A stretch of DNA of 64,000 nt from JAVBMV01 sp031552145 (GCA_031552145.1 JAVBMV010000002.1:79485-143484); one strand, 5' to 3'; positions 7,802-16,941 are shown, counted from the first letter of the stretch. Notes: a model not told the origin generated them from the letters alone. Numbers and translations are program-made.

Positions 7802-9835
7802 ATGCGGCGGATCGCGGTCGTCACCGACGAACAGAGTTCACACCTCGGTAGCGCCCTGGCGCGCGATCTGGACGAGGTATTGCAAGGTCATGTGGAGAGC
7901 TTCGAGTGTTTCCTCGACTCGCTCTCGCCGGGGGAGCAGATCCAGGCCGACGTCGTCCTGGTGATGACGCCGCGCAAGGCGCTGGAGGTGCGCAGCCGGG
8001 TCCGAGAGACGCGCCGGATCCTGGTGGCCCAGCGGACCATCCGCGAGTCGGAGGTCTATCGGATTCTCTCGCTCCCCGCCGGCTCGTCGGTGCTCGTGGT
8101 CAATAACCATCCCGAGACGACCATGGAGATGGTCACGCTACTCCAGCAGCTGGAGTTCGAGCATGTGCGCTTCGTCCCCTACGAGGAGGGGATGGAGTGC
8201 GGCGACTTCCGCATTGCCATCACGCCCGGCGAGGGGGCCCGTGTCCCCGCCGGGGTCGAGACCATCATCGATATCGGCCACCGCTGCATTGATGTCTCCA
8301 CCTTCCTGGAGCTGATCAGCAGACTGCGCATCGCCGATCCGGAGGTAGAGCGGCGGCTGCATCGCTATTCCAAGGCCACCGTCAATCTCGACACAGGCGT
8401 CAATCGCCAGCACAAAGAACTGGCGCAGAAGAACACCGAGCTGAACGCGGTGATCAATCTGGCGCACGACGGGATCTTGCTGCTCAATCCCAGCGGGCGC
8501 ATCGTCTTCTGCAACCCCGCGTTGACGAAGATGCTGGGGCTGGAAGAGGAGTGCACTGGCCGCTTTGTCGAGGAGGTCTTCGAGCCGGAGCTTCGGGCGG
8601 CGCTCGGGCAGGGGGGTGAGGAGCGGATCGTCGAGTATCGAGGGCGCTCCATCGTCATCAACCGCCAGGAGGTCATCTCTTTCGGCGAGTCGATCGGCGC
8701 TTGCTTCAATTTTCAGGAGGTTACCTATATCCGCAGCCTCGAGCAGAACTTGAGCGAGAAGCTGCGCGCGAAGGGCATGATCGCGCGATATACGTTCAAG
8801 GACGTGCTGACGCGCTCGCCCACGATGCTCCGGTGTATCGAATTGGCGAAGCGGATCGCCACCTCGGAGTTCACGGTCCTTATCTTCGGCGAGAGCGGCA
8901 CCGGCAAGGAATTGCTCGCCCAGTCGATCCACAACGCCTCGGCGCGCGCGAAGCAGCCCTTCGTGGCGGTCAACTGCGCGGCGGTGCCCGAGGCGCTGCT
9001 CGAGAGCGAGCTCTTTGGTTACGAGGGCGGCTCCTTCACCGGAGCGCTGCGCGAAGGAAAGCCTGGCCTCTTCGAACAGGCGCACCACGGCACTATCTTT
9101 CTGGACGAGATTGGCGACATGCCGCCGATGCTGCAGGCGAAGCTGCTGCGCGTCCTGCAGGAGCGCCAGGTGATGCGGGTGGGTTCGCAGCGCGTCTACG
9201 GCGTGGATATCCGCGTCATCGCCGCCACCAACCGCGATCTGCGCGAGCGCATCAGGGCGGGGCTCTTTCGTGAAGATCTCTATTATCGGCTCAACGCGCT
9301 CTCGCTCGACGTGCCGCCGTTGCGCTCCAGGCCGGAGGATATCTTCCATTTACTGGAGCACTTCCTCGAAGGGCAGCGCCCTCGCGGCCTGGCCTTCTCC
9401 CCCGAGGCGCGCGAATTCTTGCAGCGATATGAATGGCCTGGAAACATCCGCGAGCTCTCGAATGTCGCCAATCACATCTCCATGATGGGACTCCCGACGG
9501 TGGCGCCCGAGACACTCCCCAGTTATCTGACGCGTGAGGAGGAGTCCTTCGAGACCGAGGCCGAGCTGCTGCGGGGGCGCTGCGGCCTCGAGCGCGCCCT
9601 GGAGATCGCCCGGGCGCTCGCCGGAGCGGGCAGGAACAAGCAAGGAGCAGGGCGCAATGTCCTGCGAAAGCTAGTCGAGAGGCAAGGCGTGCTGCTTACC
9701 GACGCCGAAGTTCGAAGCTCGCTGAGACTGCTTGGCAAACTCGGGCTCGTCCGCTCTCATGTCGGGCGAGGCGGAAGCGAGCTGACTCCCAAGGGAGAGC
9801 GCTTCGTCGATTGGAGTGCGCGCCGCTCCTCATAG
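7802..9835 (+). CDS. Sigma-54-dependent transcriptional activator of the citrate operon
   Basis: The 677-residue product is an enhancer-binding protein that would remodel sigma-54 RNA polymerase. Domain order: a PrpR_N-like sensory region (about 1-190), a short coiled linker, a PAS domain (about 211-310), the AAA+ domain (about 335-560) and a C-terminal helix-turn-helix region (about 590-677). Visible AAA+ motifs are Walker A GESGTGKE (363-370), the sigma-54 contact loop GSFTGA (410-415, a one-residue variant of GAFTGA), Walker B TIFLDEIGD (431-439) and WPGNIREL (545-552). The C-terminus does not look like the usual Fis-type HTH. It reads like a winged helix ending RSHVGRGGSELTPKG. The gene lies immediately upstream of a -24/-12 promoter driving acnA-icd-citCDEFXG, so it is the likely local regulator. 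The ligand is unknown. Confidence 0.9.
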   Translation: MRRIAVVTDEQSSHLGSALARDLDEVLQGHVESFECFLDSLSPGEQIQADVVLVMTPRKALEVRSRVRETRRILVAQRTIRESEVYRILSLPAGSSVLVVNNHPETTMEMVTLLQQLEFEHVRFVPYEEGMECGDFRIAITPGEGARVPAGVETIIDIGHRCIDVSTFLELISRLRIADPEVERRLHRYSKATVNLDTGVNRQHKELAQKNTELNAVINLAHDGILLLNPSGRIVFCNPALTKMLGLEEECTGRFVEEVFEPELRAALGQGGEERIVEYRGRSIVINRQEVISFGESIGACFNFQEVTYIRSLEQNLSEKLRAKGMIARYTFKDVLTRSPTMLRCIELAKRIATSEFTVLIFGESGTGKELLAQSIHNASARAKQPFVAVNCAAVPEALLESELFGYEGGSFTGALREGKPGLFEQAHHGTIFLDEIGDMPPMLQAKLLRVLQERQVMRVGSQRVYGVDIRVIAATNRDLRERIRAGLFREDLYYRLNALSLDVPPLRSRPEDIFHLLEHFLEGQRPRGLAFSPEAREFLQRYEWPGNIRELSNVANHISMMGLPTVAPETLPSYLTREEESFETEAELLRGRCGLERALEIARALAGAGRNKQGAGRNVLRKLVERQGVLLTDAEVRSSLRLLGKLGLVRSHVGRGGSELTPKGERFVDWSARRSS

Positions 9836-9848
9836 AGCGTGAGCGGAA

Positions 9849-9891
9849 AACAGGGCGATAAACAGGTCGATCACTCAGCCTGTTCAGCCTG
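9849..9891. promoter_or_regulatory. Candidate upstream activating sequence for the sigma-54 activator
   Basis: A perfect inverted repeat AACAGG (9861-9866) / CCTGTT (9879-9884) with a 12-nt spacer is flanked by another AACAGG (9849-9854) and overlaps a direct repeat CAGCCTG (9876-9882 and 9885-9891). It lies about 70-110 bp upstream of the start site predicted from the -24/-12 promoter, the usual place for an enhancer-binding protein site. Assignment to the adjacent activator is inferred. Confidence 0.5.
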
Positions 9892-9934
9892 ATTCCGCTG
9901 CTGCCTCGCTGTGCTTCCATTCACGAGTGGCCGT

Positions 9935-9950
9935 TGGCCCGGCAGTTGCT
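9935..9950 (+). promoter_or_regulatory. Sigma-54 (-24/-12) promoter of the acnA-icd-cit operon
   Basis: The sequence TGGCCCG-GCAG-TTGCT matches the sigma-54 consensus TGGCACG-N4-TTGCW with one mismatch. The invariant GG (9936-9937) and GC (9948-9949) have the exact required spacing. The predicted transcription start is near 9961, about 34 nt before the acnA ATG. This also argues against any longer acnA reading from 9911, because that start would lie upstream of the promoter. Confidence 0.85.
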
Positions 9951-9994
9951 TGTTGGGCATTGAACTCGTTGTCCTCCTGCCCTGGAGCCCGCAC

Positions 9995-11923
9995 ATGGCG
10001 TCGAACCTAGTCGAAAAGATATTGAAGGCCCACCTCCGAGAAGGGGCCTATCTGGTTGGAAAAGAGATAGGCATTCGCATCGATCAGACCTTGACGCAGG
10101 ATGCCACCGGGACGATGGCTTACCTCCAGTTCGAGGCGATGGGGCTTCCGGAGCTCAAGACGGATCTCTCCGTTTCTTATGTGGATCACAATACCGTCCA
10201 GGTGGGCTTCGAGAACGCGGACGATCATAAGTACCTCCAGACGATCGCGGCCAAGTATGGGCTCGTCTTCTCCAGGCCGGGCAACGGGATTTGTCATCAG
10301 GTCCACCTGGAGCGCTTCGGCAAGCCCGGCACCACCCTGCTCGGCTCCGACAGCCACACGCCCACGGGCGGCGGCGTCGGGCAGATCGCGATCGGGGCGG
10401 GTGGGCTCGACGTGGCCACGGCGATGGGCGGCGGCAACTTTTATCTGGCCTGCCCCAAGGTCTACCTCGTCAAGCTCACGGGAAAGCTCACGGCCTGGGC
10501 AACCGCCAAGGACGTGGTGCTGCACCTGCTCAGCCTGCTGACGACGAAGGGTAATGTGGGCGTGATGCTCGAGTATGGGGGGCCCGGCGTCGAGACGCTC
10601 TCCGTGCCTGAGCGCGCCACCATTACGAATATGGGCGCCGAGATGGGCGTCACCACCTCGGTCTTCCCCTCCGATAGCGTGACCCGGTCTTTTCTGCGGG
10701 CGCAGAAGCGCGAGGGCGACTGGTGTGAGCTGAAGGCGGACGAGGGCGCCACCTACGAGCGCGTCATCGAGGTGGATCTCTCCAAGATTGAGCCGCTCGC
10801 GGCGTGCCCCCACAGCCCCGGCAACGTCAAGCCGATTAGAGAGCTGGCGGGGATGAAGGTCGACCAGGTCTGCATCGGCTCCTGCACCAACTCCTCGCTC
10901 AAGGACATGCGGACCACCGCGGCCATCCTCAAGGGGCGGCGCGTGGCACCGGAGCTGAGCCTCGGCATCGCGCCGGGTTCCCGGCAGGTGCTTCAGACGC
11001 TGGCCAAGGATGGCGGCCTGTCCGATCTGCTCGACTCGGGCGCCCGCATCCTGGAGTCGGCCTGCGGCTTCTGCATTGGCAACCACTTCTCGCCCAAGAG
11101 CGGAGGGGTCTCGCTGCGCACCTCCAACCGCAACTTCGAGGCGCGCTCGGGGACGGCCGACGCGCAGGTCTATCTGGTGAGCCCCGAGGTGGCGGCCCTC
11201 GCCGCGATCACCGGTGTGGTCACCGAGCCCGCCGCATCCGGAGTCCCATACCCCAGCATCACCGATGACCTCTCCTTCATCGTCGACGACTCGATGTTCA
11301 TCTTCCCGTCGAAGGAGCTGCGCGCGACCGAGCCCTTCCGAGGTCCCAACATCGGCGAACCTCCGAAGAACGGGGCCATGCCGGCGAAACTGAAGGGGGT
11401 CGCGGCCATCAAGGTCGGCGACAAGATCACCACCGACCACATCATGCCCGCGGGGGCGCGGCTCAAGTATCGCTCGAACGTGCCCAAATATGCGCAGTAT
11501 GTCTTCGAGCACGTCGACGCGGCCTTTTCGAAGCGCTGCATCGAGCTGCGCGATCAGGGCCTCCACAATGTGATCATCGCGGGCGAGTCCTACGGCCAAG
11601 GTTCGAGCCGCGAGCACGCGGCGATGTGCCCGATGTATCTGGGCGTCAAGGTCGTCTTGGCCAAGTCCTTCGAGCGGATCCACGCCGCCAACCTGGTCAA
11701 CTTCGGCATCCTGCCGCTGCTCTTCTCGAACCCCGCCGATTATGACGGACTCGAGGCGGGCGCAAAGGTCGAGGGTGACCTCCGGAGCGCGCTGGAGAAG
11801 GGCGACCCGCTCACACTCGAAGTCGGTGGAAAGTCCATTGTCTGCAAATATGACCTCTCACAACGTCAGCGAGAGATCCTTCTCGCTGGCGGCCTTTTGA
11901 ACTTCACCACGGGAGCAAAGTAA
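9995..11923 (+). CDS. acnA: Aconitate hydratase
   Basis: This enzyme interconverts citrate and isocitrate through cis-aconitate using a 4Fe-4S cluster. The product has 642 residues from ATG 9995, preceded by a weak GGAG 7 nt upstream. Cluster ligands are visible as C297 in IGSCTNSS and C357/C360 in ACGFCIGNH. Other family blocks are LGSDSHTPTGGGVGQIAIG (116-134) and the C-terminal swivel domain with GESYGQGSSREHAA. The length and these blocks fit the shorter 'Aquifex-type' aconitase branch better than the ~890-residue AcnA or AcnB. Its stop codon overlaps the icd start by one base (TAATG). The gene is first in a sigma-54 operon with citrate lyase, so it sits at the entry or exit of citrate in this pathway. 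Confidence 0.95.
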   Translation: MASNLVEKILKAHLREGAYLVGKEIGIRIDQTLTQDATGTMAYLQFEAMGLPELKTDLSVSYVDHNTVQVGFENADDHKYLQTIAAKYGLVFSRPGNGICHQVHLERFGKPGTTLLGSDSHTPTGGGVGQIAIGAGGLDVATAMGGGNFYLACPKVYLVKLTGKLTAWATAKDVVLHLLSLLTTKGNVGVMLEYGGPGVETLSVPERATITNMGAEMGVTTSVFPSDSVTRSFLRAQKREGDWCELKADEGATYERVIEVDLSKIEPLAACPHSPGNVKPIRELAGMKVDQVCIGSCTNSSLKDMRTTAAILKGRRVAPELSLGIAPGSRQVLQTLAKDGGLSDLLDSGARILESACGFCIGNHFSPKSGGVSLRTSNRNFEARSGTADAQVYLVSPEVAALAAITGVVTEPAASGVPYPSITDDLSFIVDDSMFIFPSKELRATEPFRGPNIGEPPKNGAMPAKLKGVAAIKVGDKITTDHIMPAGARLKYRSNVPKYAQYVFEHVDAAFSKRCIELRDQGLHNVIIAGESYGQGSSREHAAMCPMYLGVKVVLAKSFERIHAANLVNFGILPLLFSNPADYDGLEAGAKVEGDLRSALEKGDPLTLEVGGKSIVCKYDLSQRQREILLAGGLLNFTTGAK

Positions 11924-13134
11924 TGAAGAAGATTATCGTCAAGACGCCGCTCGTCGAGATGGATGGCGACGAGATGACCCGCATCATCTGGGCGCAGATC
12001 AAGAAGGAGCTGATCCTCCCCTATTTGGAGATTGACCTGCGTTACTTCGACCTCGGCGTCGAATACCGCGACAGGACCGACGACAAGGTCACGGTCGACG
12101 CGGCGAACGCCATCAAGGAGTTCGGCGTCGGCGTGAAGTGCGCCACCATCACGCCCGACCAAGAGCGGATCACCGAATACAAGCTCAAGAAGGCCTGGCC
12201 TTCACCCAACGGCACCATCCGCTCGATGCTCGATGGCACCGTCTTCCGAAAGCCCATCACGGTCAAGAACATCACCCCCGCCGTCTCCAGCTGGCAGAAG
12301 CCCATCGCCATCGGCCGCCACGCCTACGGCGATATCTATAAGGCCGTCGACTATGTGGTGCCCGGCGCCGGCAAGGTCGAGCTGGTCTATACGCCCGCGA
12401 ATGGCGAGCCCGTCCGTCTGCTGGTCCATGACTTCAAGGGCGGCGGCGTCGCCATGGGGATGCACAACACCGACGCTTCGGTCCGCTCCTTCGCGAAGGC
12501 CTGCATCAAGTACGCCTGCTCCGAGAAGATCGACCTCTGGTTCGGCGCCAAGGATACGATCAGCAAGAAGTATCATGCCCGCTTCAAGGACCTCTTCCAG
12601 GCGGAGGTCGACGCCTCGAAGGCCGAGCTCGAGCGCGCGGGCATTCAATACCGCTACCTCCTCATCGACGACGCCGTGGCGCAGGTGATGAAGCACCCGG
12701 GAGGCATTCTCTGGGCCTGCATGAACTATGACGGCGATGTGATGAGCGACATGGTCGCCTCGGGCTTCGGCTCGCTCGGCATGATGACCAGCGCGCTCGT
12801 CTCGCCCGATGGCAAGTTCGAGTACGAGGCCGCGCACGGCACCGTGCGGCGCCACTATTACGAGCACCTGAAGGGGAACAAGACCTCGACCAACTCCGTC
12901 GCCTCCATCTTTGCCTGGTCTGGCGCCATCAAGAAGCGCGGCGAGCTGGACGGCACCCCCGAGGTGGTGAAGTTCGCCGATGCGCTCGAGCGCGCCGTTC
13001 TCGGCTGTATCGAAGAGGGCGTCGTCACGAAGGATCTCATCCCGCTCTGCAACCCCAAGCCCGCGGGCTTCGAGACGACCGAGGGGTTCATCGCCAAGGT
13101 CGCCGCCAGGCTGCAGCAGTTGGTGGCGCAGTAA
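11923..13134 (+). CDS. icd: NADP-dependent isocitrate dehydrogenase
   Basis: The enzyme oxidises isocitrate to 2-oxoglutarate and CO2, or runs in reverse as a reductive carboxylation. The 403-residue product carries the signatures of the homodimeric, eukaryote-like NADP-IDH subgroup: EMDGDEMTRIIW near the N-terminus, WPSPNGTIRSMLDGTVFRKP (86-105), DGDVMSDMVASGFGSLGMM, and EAAHGTVRRHYYEHLKG. It overlaps acnA by one base, which suggests translational coupling. A strong hairpin lies in the 81-bp gap before citC. Combined with aconitase and citrate lyase in one operon it connects 2-oxoglutarate to citrate cleavage. The direction cannot be decided from sequence. Confidence 0.95.
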   Translation: MKKIIVKTPLVEMDGDEMTRIIWAQIKKELILPYLEIDLRYFDLGVEYRDRTDDKVTVDAANAIKEFGVGVKCATITPDQERITEYKLKKAWPSPNGTIRSMLDGTVFRKPITVKNITPAVSSWQKPIAIGRHAYGDIYKAVDYVVPGAGKVELVYTPANGEPVRLLVHDFKGGGVAMGMHNTDASVRSFAKACIKYACSEKIDLWFGAKDTISKKYHARFKDLFQAEVDASKAELERAGIQYRYLLIDDAVAQVMKHPGGILWACMNYDGDVMSDMVASGFGSLGMMTSALVSPDGKFEYEAAHGTVRRHYYEHLKGNKTSTNSVASIFAWSGAIKKRGELDGTPEVVKFADALERAVLGCIEEGVVTKDLIPLCNPKPAGFETTEGFIAKVAARLQQLVAQ

Positions 13135-13145
13135 CTCATGGACCT

Positions 13146-13173
13146 GAGAGGGCGCCTCGCGGGGCGCCCTCTC
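13146..13173 (+). other. Strong intercistronic hairpin between icd and citC
   Basis: An 11-bp perfect stem (13146-13156 with 13163-13173) and a 6-nt loop lie in the 81-bp gap between icd and citC. There is no following T-run, so it is not a standard intrinsic terminator. It may act as an mRNA stabiliser, a processing site, or a partial attenuator that sets the acnA-icd to cit ratio. Its position also favours ATG 13216 over the in-frame ATG 13138 as the citC start. Confidence 0.6.
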
Positions 13174-13215
13174 CCGCTCGCTCTCCGCCCAATCCCCTTC
13201 GAGTCCCCTGAATCA

Positions 13216-14253
13216 ATGAACGAGCTGCTCTTCGAGACGATGCTCCCTGCGGCAGATAGCGCCGCGGCGAAGGCGGTCGACGCGCTGCTCGCGGCGCATC
13301 AGCTCACCCGCGATGTCGGCATCGAGCGCTTCGTGCTGGGGTATCTCGGCGGCCGTTTGGTCGCGTGCGCGGGTCTCGACGGGAACATCGTCAAGTGCGT
13401 CGCGGTCGAGCCAGCGCTTCGCGGCGAGAGCTTGGCGCTCAAGCTGATGACCGAGGTGGGCCACCAGGCCATGGCGCGCGGGCAGGCGCACCTCTTCCTC
13501 TACACCAAGCCCGAGAACCAGGAGCTCTTCGAGGGGTGCGGCTTCTATCTCCTCGCCACGATCCCGGGCCTCGTCTGCCTCATGGAGAACACGCCGCTGG
13601 GCGCGCGCGCCTACGCGGAGAGGCTCGGCCGCGAGCGCAGGCCCGGAGGGCGGATCGCGGGCATCGTCCTCAACGCCAACCCCTTCACGCTGGGCCACCA
13701 GCACCTCGTCCGCCGGGCCTCCGAGGAGTGCGACCATGTCCATCTCTTCGTCGTCTCCGAGGACGCCTCCTTCTTTCCCTATGACATCCGCCTGGCGCTC
13801 GTGCGCGCGGGGCTCGCCTCCCTCGCGAACGTGACGGTACATCCCGGCTCCAAGTACATCGTCTCGAGGGCGACCTTCCCCACCTATTTCCTCAAGGAAC
13901 AGGAGCAGCGGAACCGGGCGAGCGCCGGGCTCGACCTGCTGCTCTTCCGCAACTTCGTCGCGCCGGCGCTGGGCATTGGCCATCGCTACGTGGGCACCGA
14001 GCCCTTCTGCGCCGTGACCCTGCGCTACAATCTCGAGATGCGCAGATGGCTCGAGGAGCCCTCGGCCTCGGAGGCGCCGGCGCTCGAGATCGTGGAGATC
14101 CCCAGGCTGGAGGCATCTGGCCGCATGATCTCGGCGACCGAGGTCCGCGACCTCTACCGGCAGTCCAACTTCGAGGCGCTGGAGGAACTTGTCCCCGAGA
14201 CGACGCTCCGCTGGCTCAGAGAACACCCACACGAAACCAAGGCTCTCCAATGA
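13216..14253 (+). CDS. citC: Citrate lyase synthetase ([citrate (pro-3S)-lyase] ligase) CitC
   Basis: CitC acetylates the citrate lyase acyl carrier protein with acetate and ATP, switching the lyase on. The 345-residue product starts at ATG 13216; a longer in-frame reading from 13138 would run through the hairpin. The N-terminal third is a GNAT-like domain (KCVAVEPALRGESLALKLM, then a LYTKPEN block). The rest is a nucleotidyltransferase-fold domain with NANPFTLGHQHLV, where TxGH is the nucleotide-binding motif, and SGRMISATEVRDL near the end. The length is typical. The stop codon overlaps the citD start in ATGA, so translation is probably coupled. Confidence 0.94.
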   Translation: MNELLFETMLPAADSAAAKAVDALLAAHQLTRDVGIERFVLGYLGGRLVACAGLDGNIVKCVAVEPALRGESLALKLMTEVGHQAMARGQAHLFLYTKPENQELFEGCGFYLLATIPGLVCLMENTPLGARAYAERLGRERRPGGRIAGIVLNANPFTLGHQHLVRRASEECDHVHLFVVSEDASFFPYDIRLALVRAGLASLANVTVHPGSKYIVSRATFPTYFLKEQEQRNRASAGLDLLLFRNFVAPALGIGHRYVGTEPFCAVTLRYNLEMRRWLEEPSASEAPALEIVEIPRLEASGRMISATEVRDLYRQSNFEALEELVPETTLRWLREHPHETKALQ

Positions 14254-14543
14254 AGATTGTCAAAGATGCCCTCGCGGGCACGCTCGAGTCGAGCGATCTC
14301 CAGGTAAAGGTCTCGCCGCACCCCGAGCATCGGCTCGAGGTGGCCCTCCAGAGCGCCGTCATGGCCCAGTTTGGCAAACAGCTGCGCGCGGTGATCGACG
14401 AGACGCTGCACGAGCTGAAGGTGACGGAGGGATTGATCGTGGTCGAAGACAAGGGGGCGCTCGACTGCGCCGTGCGGGCGCGCCTGCAGGCCGCGGTGCA
14501 GCGCGGGACCGACGGGAGCATCGCCTGGGAGGCACTGCCATGA
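14250..14543 (+). CDS. citD: Citrate lyase acyl carrier protein (gamma subunit) CitD
   Basis: CitD carries the 2'-(5''-phosphoribosyl)-3'-dephospho-CoA prosthetic group on which citryl and acetyl groups are moved. The 97-residue product has the conserved N-terminus KDALAGTLESSD, with Ser14 in the position modified in the family. The length is normal (about 98). It overlaps citC (ATGA at 14250-14253) and citE (ATGA at 14540-14543), which should help keep subunit ratios even. A longer reading of this frame exists upstream but lies inside citC. Confidence 0.95.
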   Translation: MKIVKDALAGTLESSDLQVKVSPHPEHRLEVALQSAVMAQFGKQLRAVIDETLHELKVTEGLIVVEDKGALDCAVRARLQAAVQRGTDGSIAWEALP

Positions 14544-15418
14544 CGAAGAAACTCAGAAGAAGCATGCTCTTCATCCCCGGCTCCAACGCCGCGATGCTCT
14601 CCACCGCGTTTGTCTTTACGCCCGATTCGGTGATGTTCGACCTGGAGGACTCGGTGGCCCTGCGCGAGAAGGACAGCGCGCGGATGCTGGTCTTCAACAC
14701 CCTTAGGTCGCGCCTCTACGAGGGCATCGAGACGGTGGTGCGGATCAACCCGCTCGAGACTCCGTTTGGCCGCGACGACCTCGAGGCCGCGGTGCGCGGC
14801 GGCGTCGAGATTGTGCGGTTGCCCAAGACCGATCGGCCCGAGGATGTGCTCGCGTGCGAGAGAGAGGTGGAGCGGATCGAGCGCGCCTGCGGGCGCGCCG
14901 TAGGTTCGACCAAGTTGATGGCGGCCATCGAGTCTGCCTCCGGCGTCGTCAACGCCGTGGCGATCGCCGCCTGCTCCAAGCGGATGGACTCGATTGCGCT
15001 CGCGGGCTTCGACTATGTGATGGACATGCAGACGACGCGCGGCGATGGCACCGAGCTCTTCTACGCGCGCTGTGCCGTGCTTCACGCGGCCCGCGCCGCG
15101 GGGATCGACGCCTTCGACGTGGTCTTCTCCGATGTGAACGACGAGGCGGGCTTCATCCAAGAGGCGACCCTGATCAAGAAGCTGGGCTTCAACGGGAAGT
15201 CGCTCATCAATCCCCGCCAGATCGAGCCGCTGCACAACGTCTTTTCGCCCACGCAGGCCGAGGTCGAGCACGCCCGCAAGGTGCTGGAGGCCGCCGCGCG
15301 GGCCGAGTCCGAGGGCCTCGGAGTCGTCTCGCTCAATGGAAAGATGGTCGACGCGCCCATTATCAACCACGCCCGGCGCATGGTTCGGCTCGCCGAACTC
15401 TCCGGCGTCCGCCAGTAG
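14540..15418 (+). CDS. citE: Citrate lyase beta subunit (citryl-ACP lyase) CitE
   Basis: CitE cleaves citryl-ACP to acetyl-ACP and oxaloacetate. The 292-residue product has the HpcH/HpaI-type TIM barrel signatures: RSMLFIPGSNAAML at the start, the metal-binding region VMFDLEDSVALREKD, RINPLETPFGRDDLEA, and the C-terminal GKSLINPRQIEPLHNVFSPT. ATG 14540 overlaps the citD stop, and an in-frame extension upstream lies inside citD and citC. It is in the expected CitD-CitE-CitF order. Confidence 0.95.
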   Translation: MTKKLRRSMLFIPGSNAAMLSTAFVFTPDSVMFDLEDSVALREKDSARMLVFNTLRSRLYEGIETVVRINPLETPFGRDDLEAAVRGGVEIVRLPKTDRPEDVLACEREVERIERACGRAVGSTKLMAAIESASGVVNAVAIAACSKRMDSIALAGFDYVMDMQTTRGDGTELFYARCAVLHAARAAGIDAFDVVFSDVNDEAGFIQEATLIKKLGFNGKSLINPRQIEPLHNVFSPTQAEVEHARKVLEAAARAESEGLGVVSLNGKMVDAPIINHARRMVRLAELSGVRQ

Positions 15419-15435
15419 GGTAGGGAGCAAATATT

Positions 15436-16941
15436 ATGACGACCAACCGTCCCGGTGTGGAGAGATTAGAAGGCATGGAGCGATACGAAGGCTTCGCGCA
15501 CAGGAGTCCCTGGCTCGCGGAGCCCGAAAAGAAGCGCGGTCGCAAGCGGGTCGCCTCCATTGAGGAGGCCGTGCGCAACTCTGGGCTGAAGGATGGCGGG
15601 ACCATCTCCTTCCACCACGGCTTCCGCGAGGGCGACAAGATCATCAACCTGGTCTGCGACGTGTTGGCGAAGATGGGGTTCAAGGATCTCACGCTGGCGC
15701 CCTCCTCGCTGCTCAACGCGAACCACCCGCTCATCGAACACATCAAGAACGGCGTGATCACGCGGATCTATACCTCGGGCATGCGCGGCAAGCTGGCCAA
15801 GGAGATCTCGCGCGGTCTCTTGAAGCACCCGATCAACATCCACTCGCACGGCGGCCGCGTAAACCTCATCGCCAGCGGCGAGATCAAGATCGACGTCGCC
15901 TTCCTGGGGGTCTCCGCCTGCGACGAGTTCGGTAACGCCAACGGCACGAGCGGCAAGTCGCACTGCGGCTCGCTGGGCTACGCGATGGTGGACGCGCAGT
16001 TCGCCAAGCATGTGATCCTGCTCACCGAGGAGCTGGTGCCCTTCCCGCATACCCGCGCCTCCATTCGGCAGGAGCAGGTGAATCAGATCGTCCAGGTCGA
16101 CTCGATCGGCGACCCGTCCAAGATCTCGGTGGGCGCCGCCCGGATGACCAACGACCCGCGCGAGCTGCTCATCGCCCGGCGCGCCGCCGACGTGGTGGAG
16201 CACTCCGGCTACTTCGAGCAGGGCTTTTCGCTGCAGACCGGCTCGGGCGCGAGCGCCACCGCGGTCACGCGCTTCCTTGGCGCGCGCATGCAGAAGAAGG
16301 GGATCACGGCGCGCTTCGCGTTGGGCGGCATTACCGGCTCCATCGTCGAGCTCCAGCGGCAGGGGCTGGTCGAGAAGATCATCGATACCCAGAGCTTCGA
16401 CAACACCGCCGCCGAGTCGCTGCGCACCAACCCCAATCACTTCGAGATCTCCACCAACGAGTACGCGAACGGCGGGGCCAAGTCCTGCTACGTCGACCAG
16501 CTCGATGTCGTGATCCTCAGCGCGCTCGAGGTGGATCTCGACTTCAACGTCAACGTGGTCACCGGCTCGGATGGCCTGATGATGGGCGCCTCGGGGGGCC
16601 ACTGTGATACGGCGGCCGGCGCCAACCTCTCCATCGTGGTGAGCCCGCTCATCCGCAGCCGCATCCCCGCGGTGGTGCGCAAGGTGACCACGCTCATCAC
16701 GCCGGGCGAGACCATCGGCGTGCTCGTGACCGACCACGGCATCGCCGTGAACCCGAAGCGCCCCGAGATCGCGGCGCGGCTCAGGGCGGCGGGCGTCCCC
16801 CTGACGACAATTGAGGCGCTCCACGCCAAGGCGGTGGCGATCGCCGGGGAGCCCGCGCCCATCGAGTTCCTCGAGCGGATCGTCGGCATCATCCGCTACC
16901 GCGACGGCTCGGTGCTCGACGTGGTCCGTCAGGTGAGGTGA
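15436..16941 (+). CDS. citF: Citrate lyase alpha subunit (citrate-ACP transferase) CitF
   Basis: CitF exchanges acetyl for citryl on the ACP. The 501-residue product shows family blocks such as ISFHHGFREGDKIINLV, TSGMRGKLAKEIS, HSHGGRVNLIASGEI, TGSDGLMMGASGGHCDTAAG and TDHGIAVNPKRPE. A good Shine-Dalgarno (AGGGAG) lies upstream of ATG 15436 in the 17-bp gap after citE, unlike the coupled starts of citD and citE. The stop codon overlaps the next start. With CitD and CitE it completes the citrate lyase complex. Confidence 0.95.
   Translation: MTTNRPGVERLEGMERYEGFAHRSPWLAEPEKKRGRKRVASIEEAVRNSGLKDGGTISFHHGFREGDKIINLVCDVLAKMGFKDLTLAPSSLLNANHPLIEHIKNGVITRIYTSGMRGKLAKEISRGLLKHPINIHSHGGRVNLIASGEIKIDVAFLGVSACDEFGNANGTSGKSHCGSLGYAMVDAQFAKHVILLTEELVPFPHTRASIRQEQVNQIVQVDSIGDPSKISVGAARMTNDPRELLIARRAADVVEHSGYFEQGFSLQTGSGASATAVTRFLGARMQKKGITARFALGGITGSIVELQRQGLVEKIIDTQSFDNTAAESLRTNPNHFEISTNEYANGGAKSCYVDQLDVVILSALEVDLDFNVNVVTGSDGLMMGASGGHCDTAAGANLSIVVSPLIRSRIPAVVRKVTTLITPGETIGVLVTDHGIAVNPKRPEIAARLRAAGVPLTTIEALHAKAVAIAGEPAPIEFLERIVGIIRYRDGSVLDVVRQVR

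Noticed and set aside
9911..9994. Longer aconitase start at 9911
   Set aside because: It lies upstream of the -24/-12 promoter, and the added residues match no part of the family.
10007..11683. A 558-codon minus-strand frame opposite acnA
   Set aside because: Antisense shadow. The plus strand has all aconitase motifs and sits in a coherent operon.
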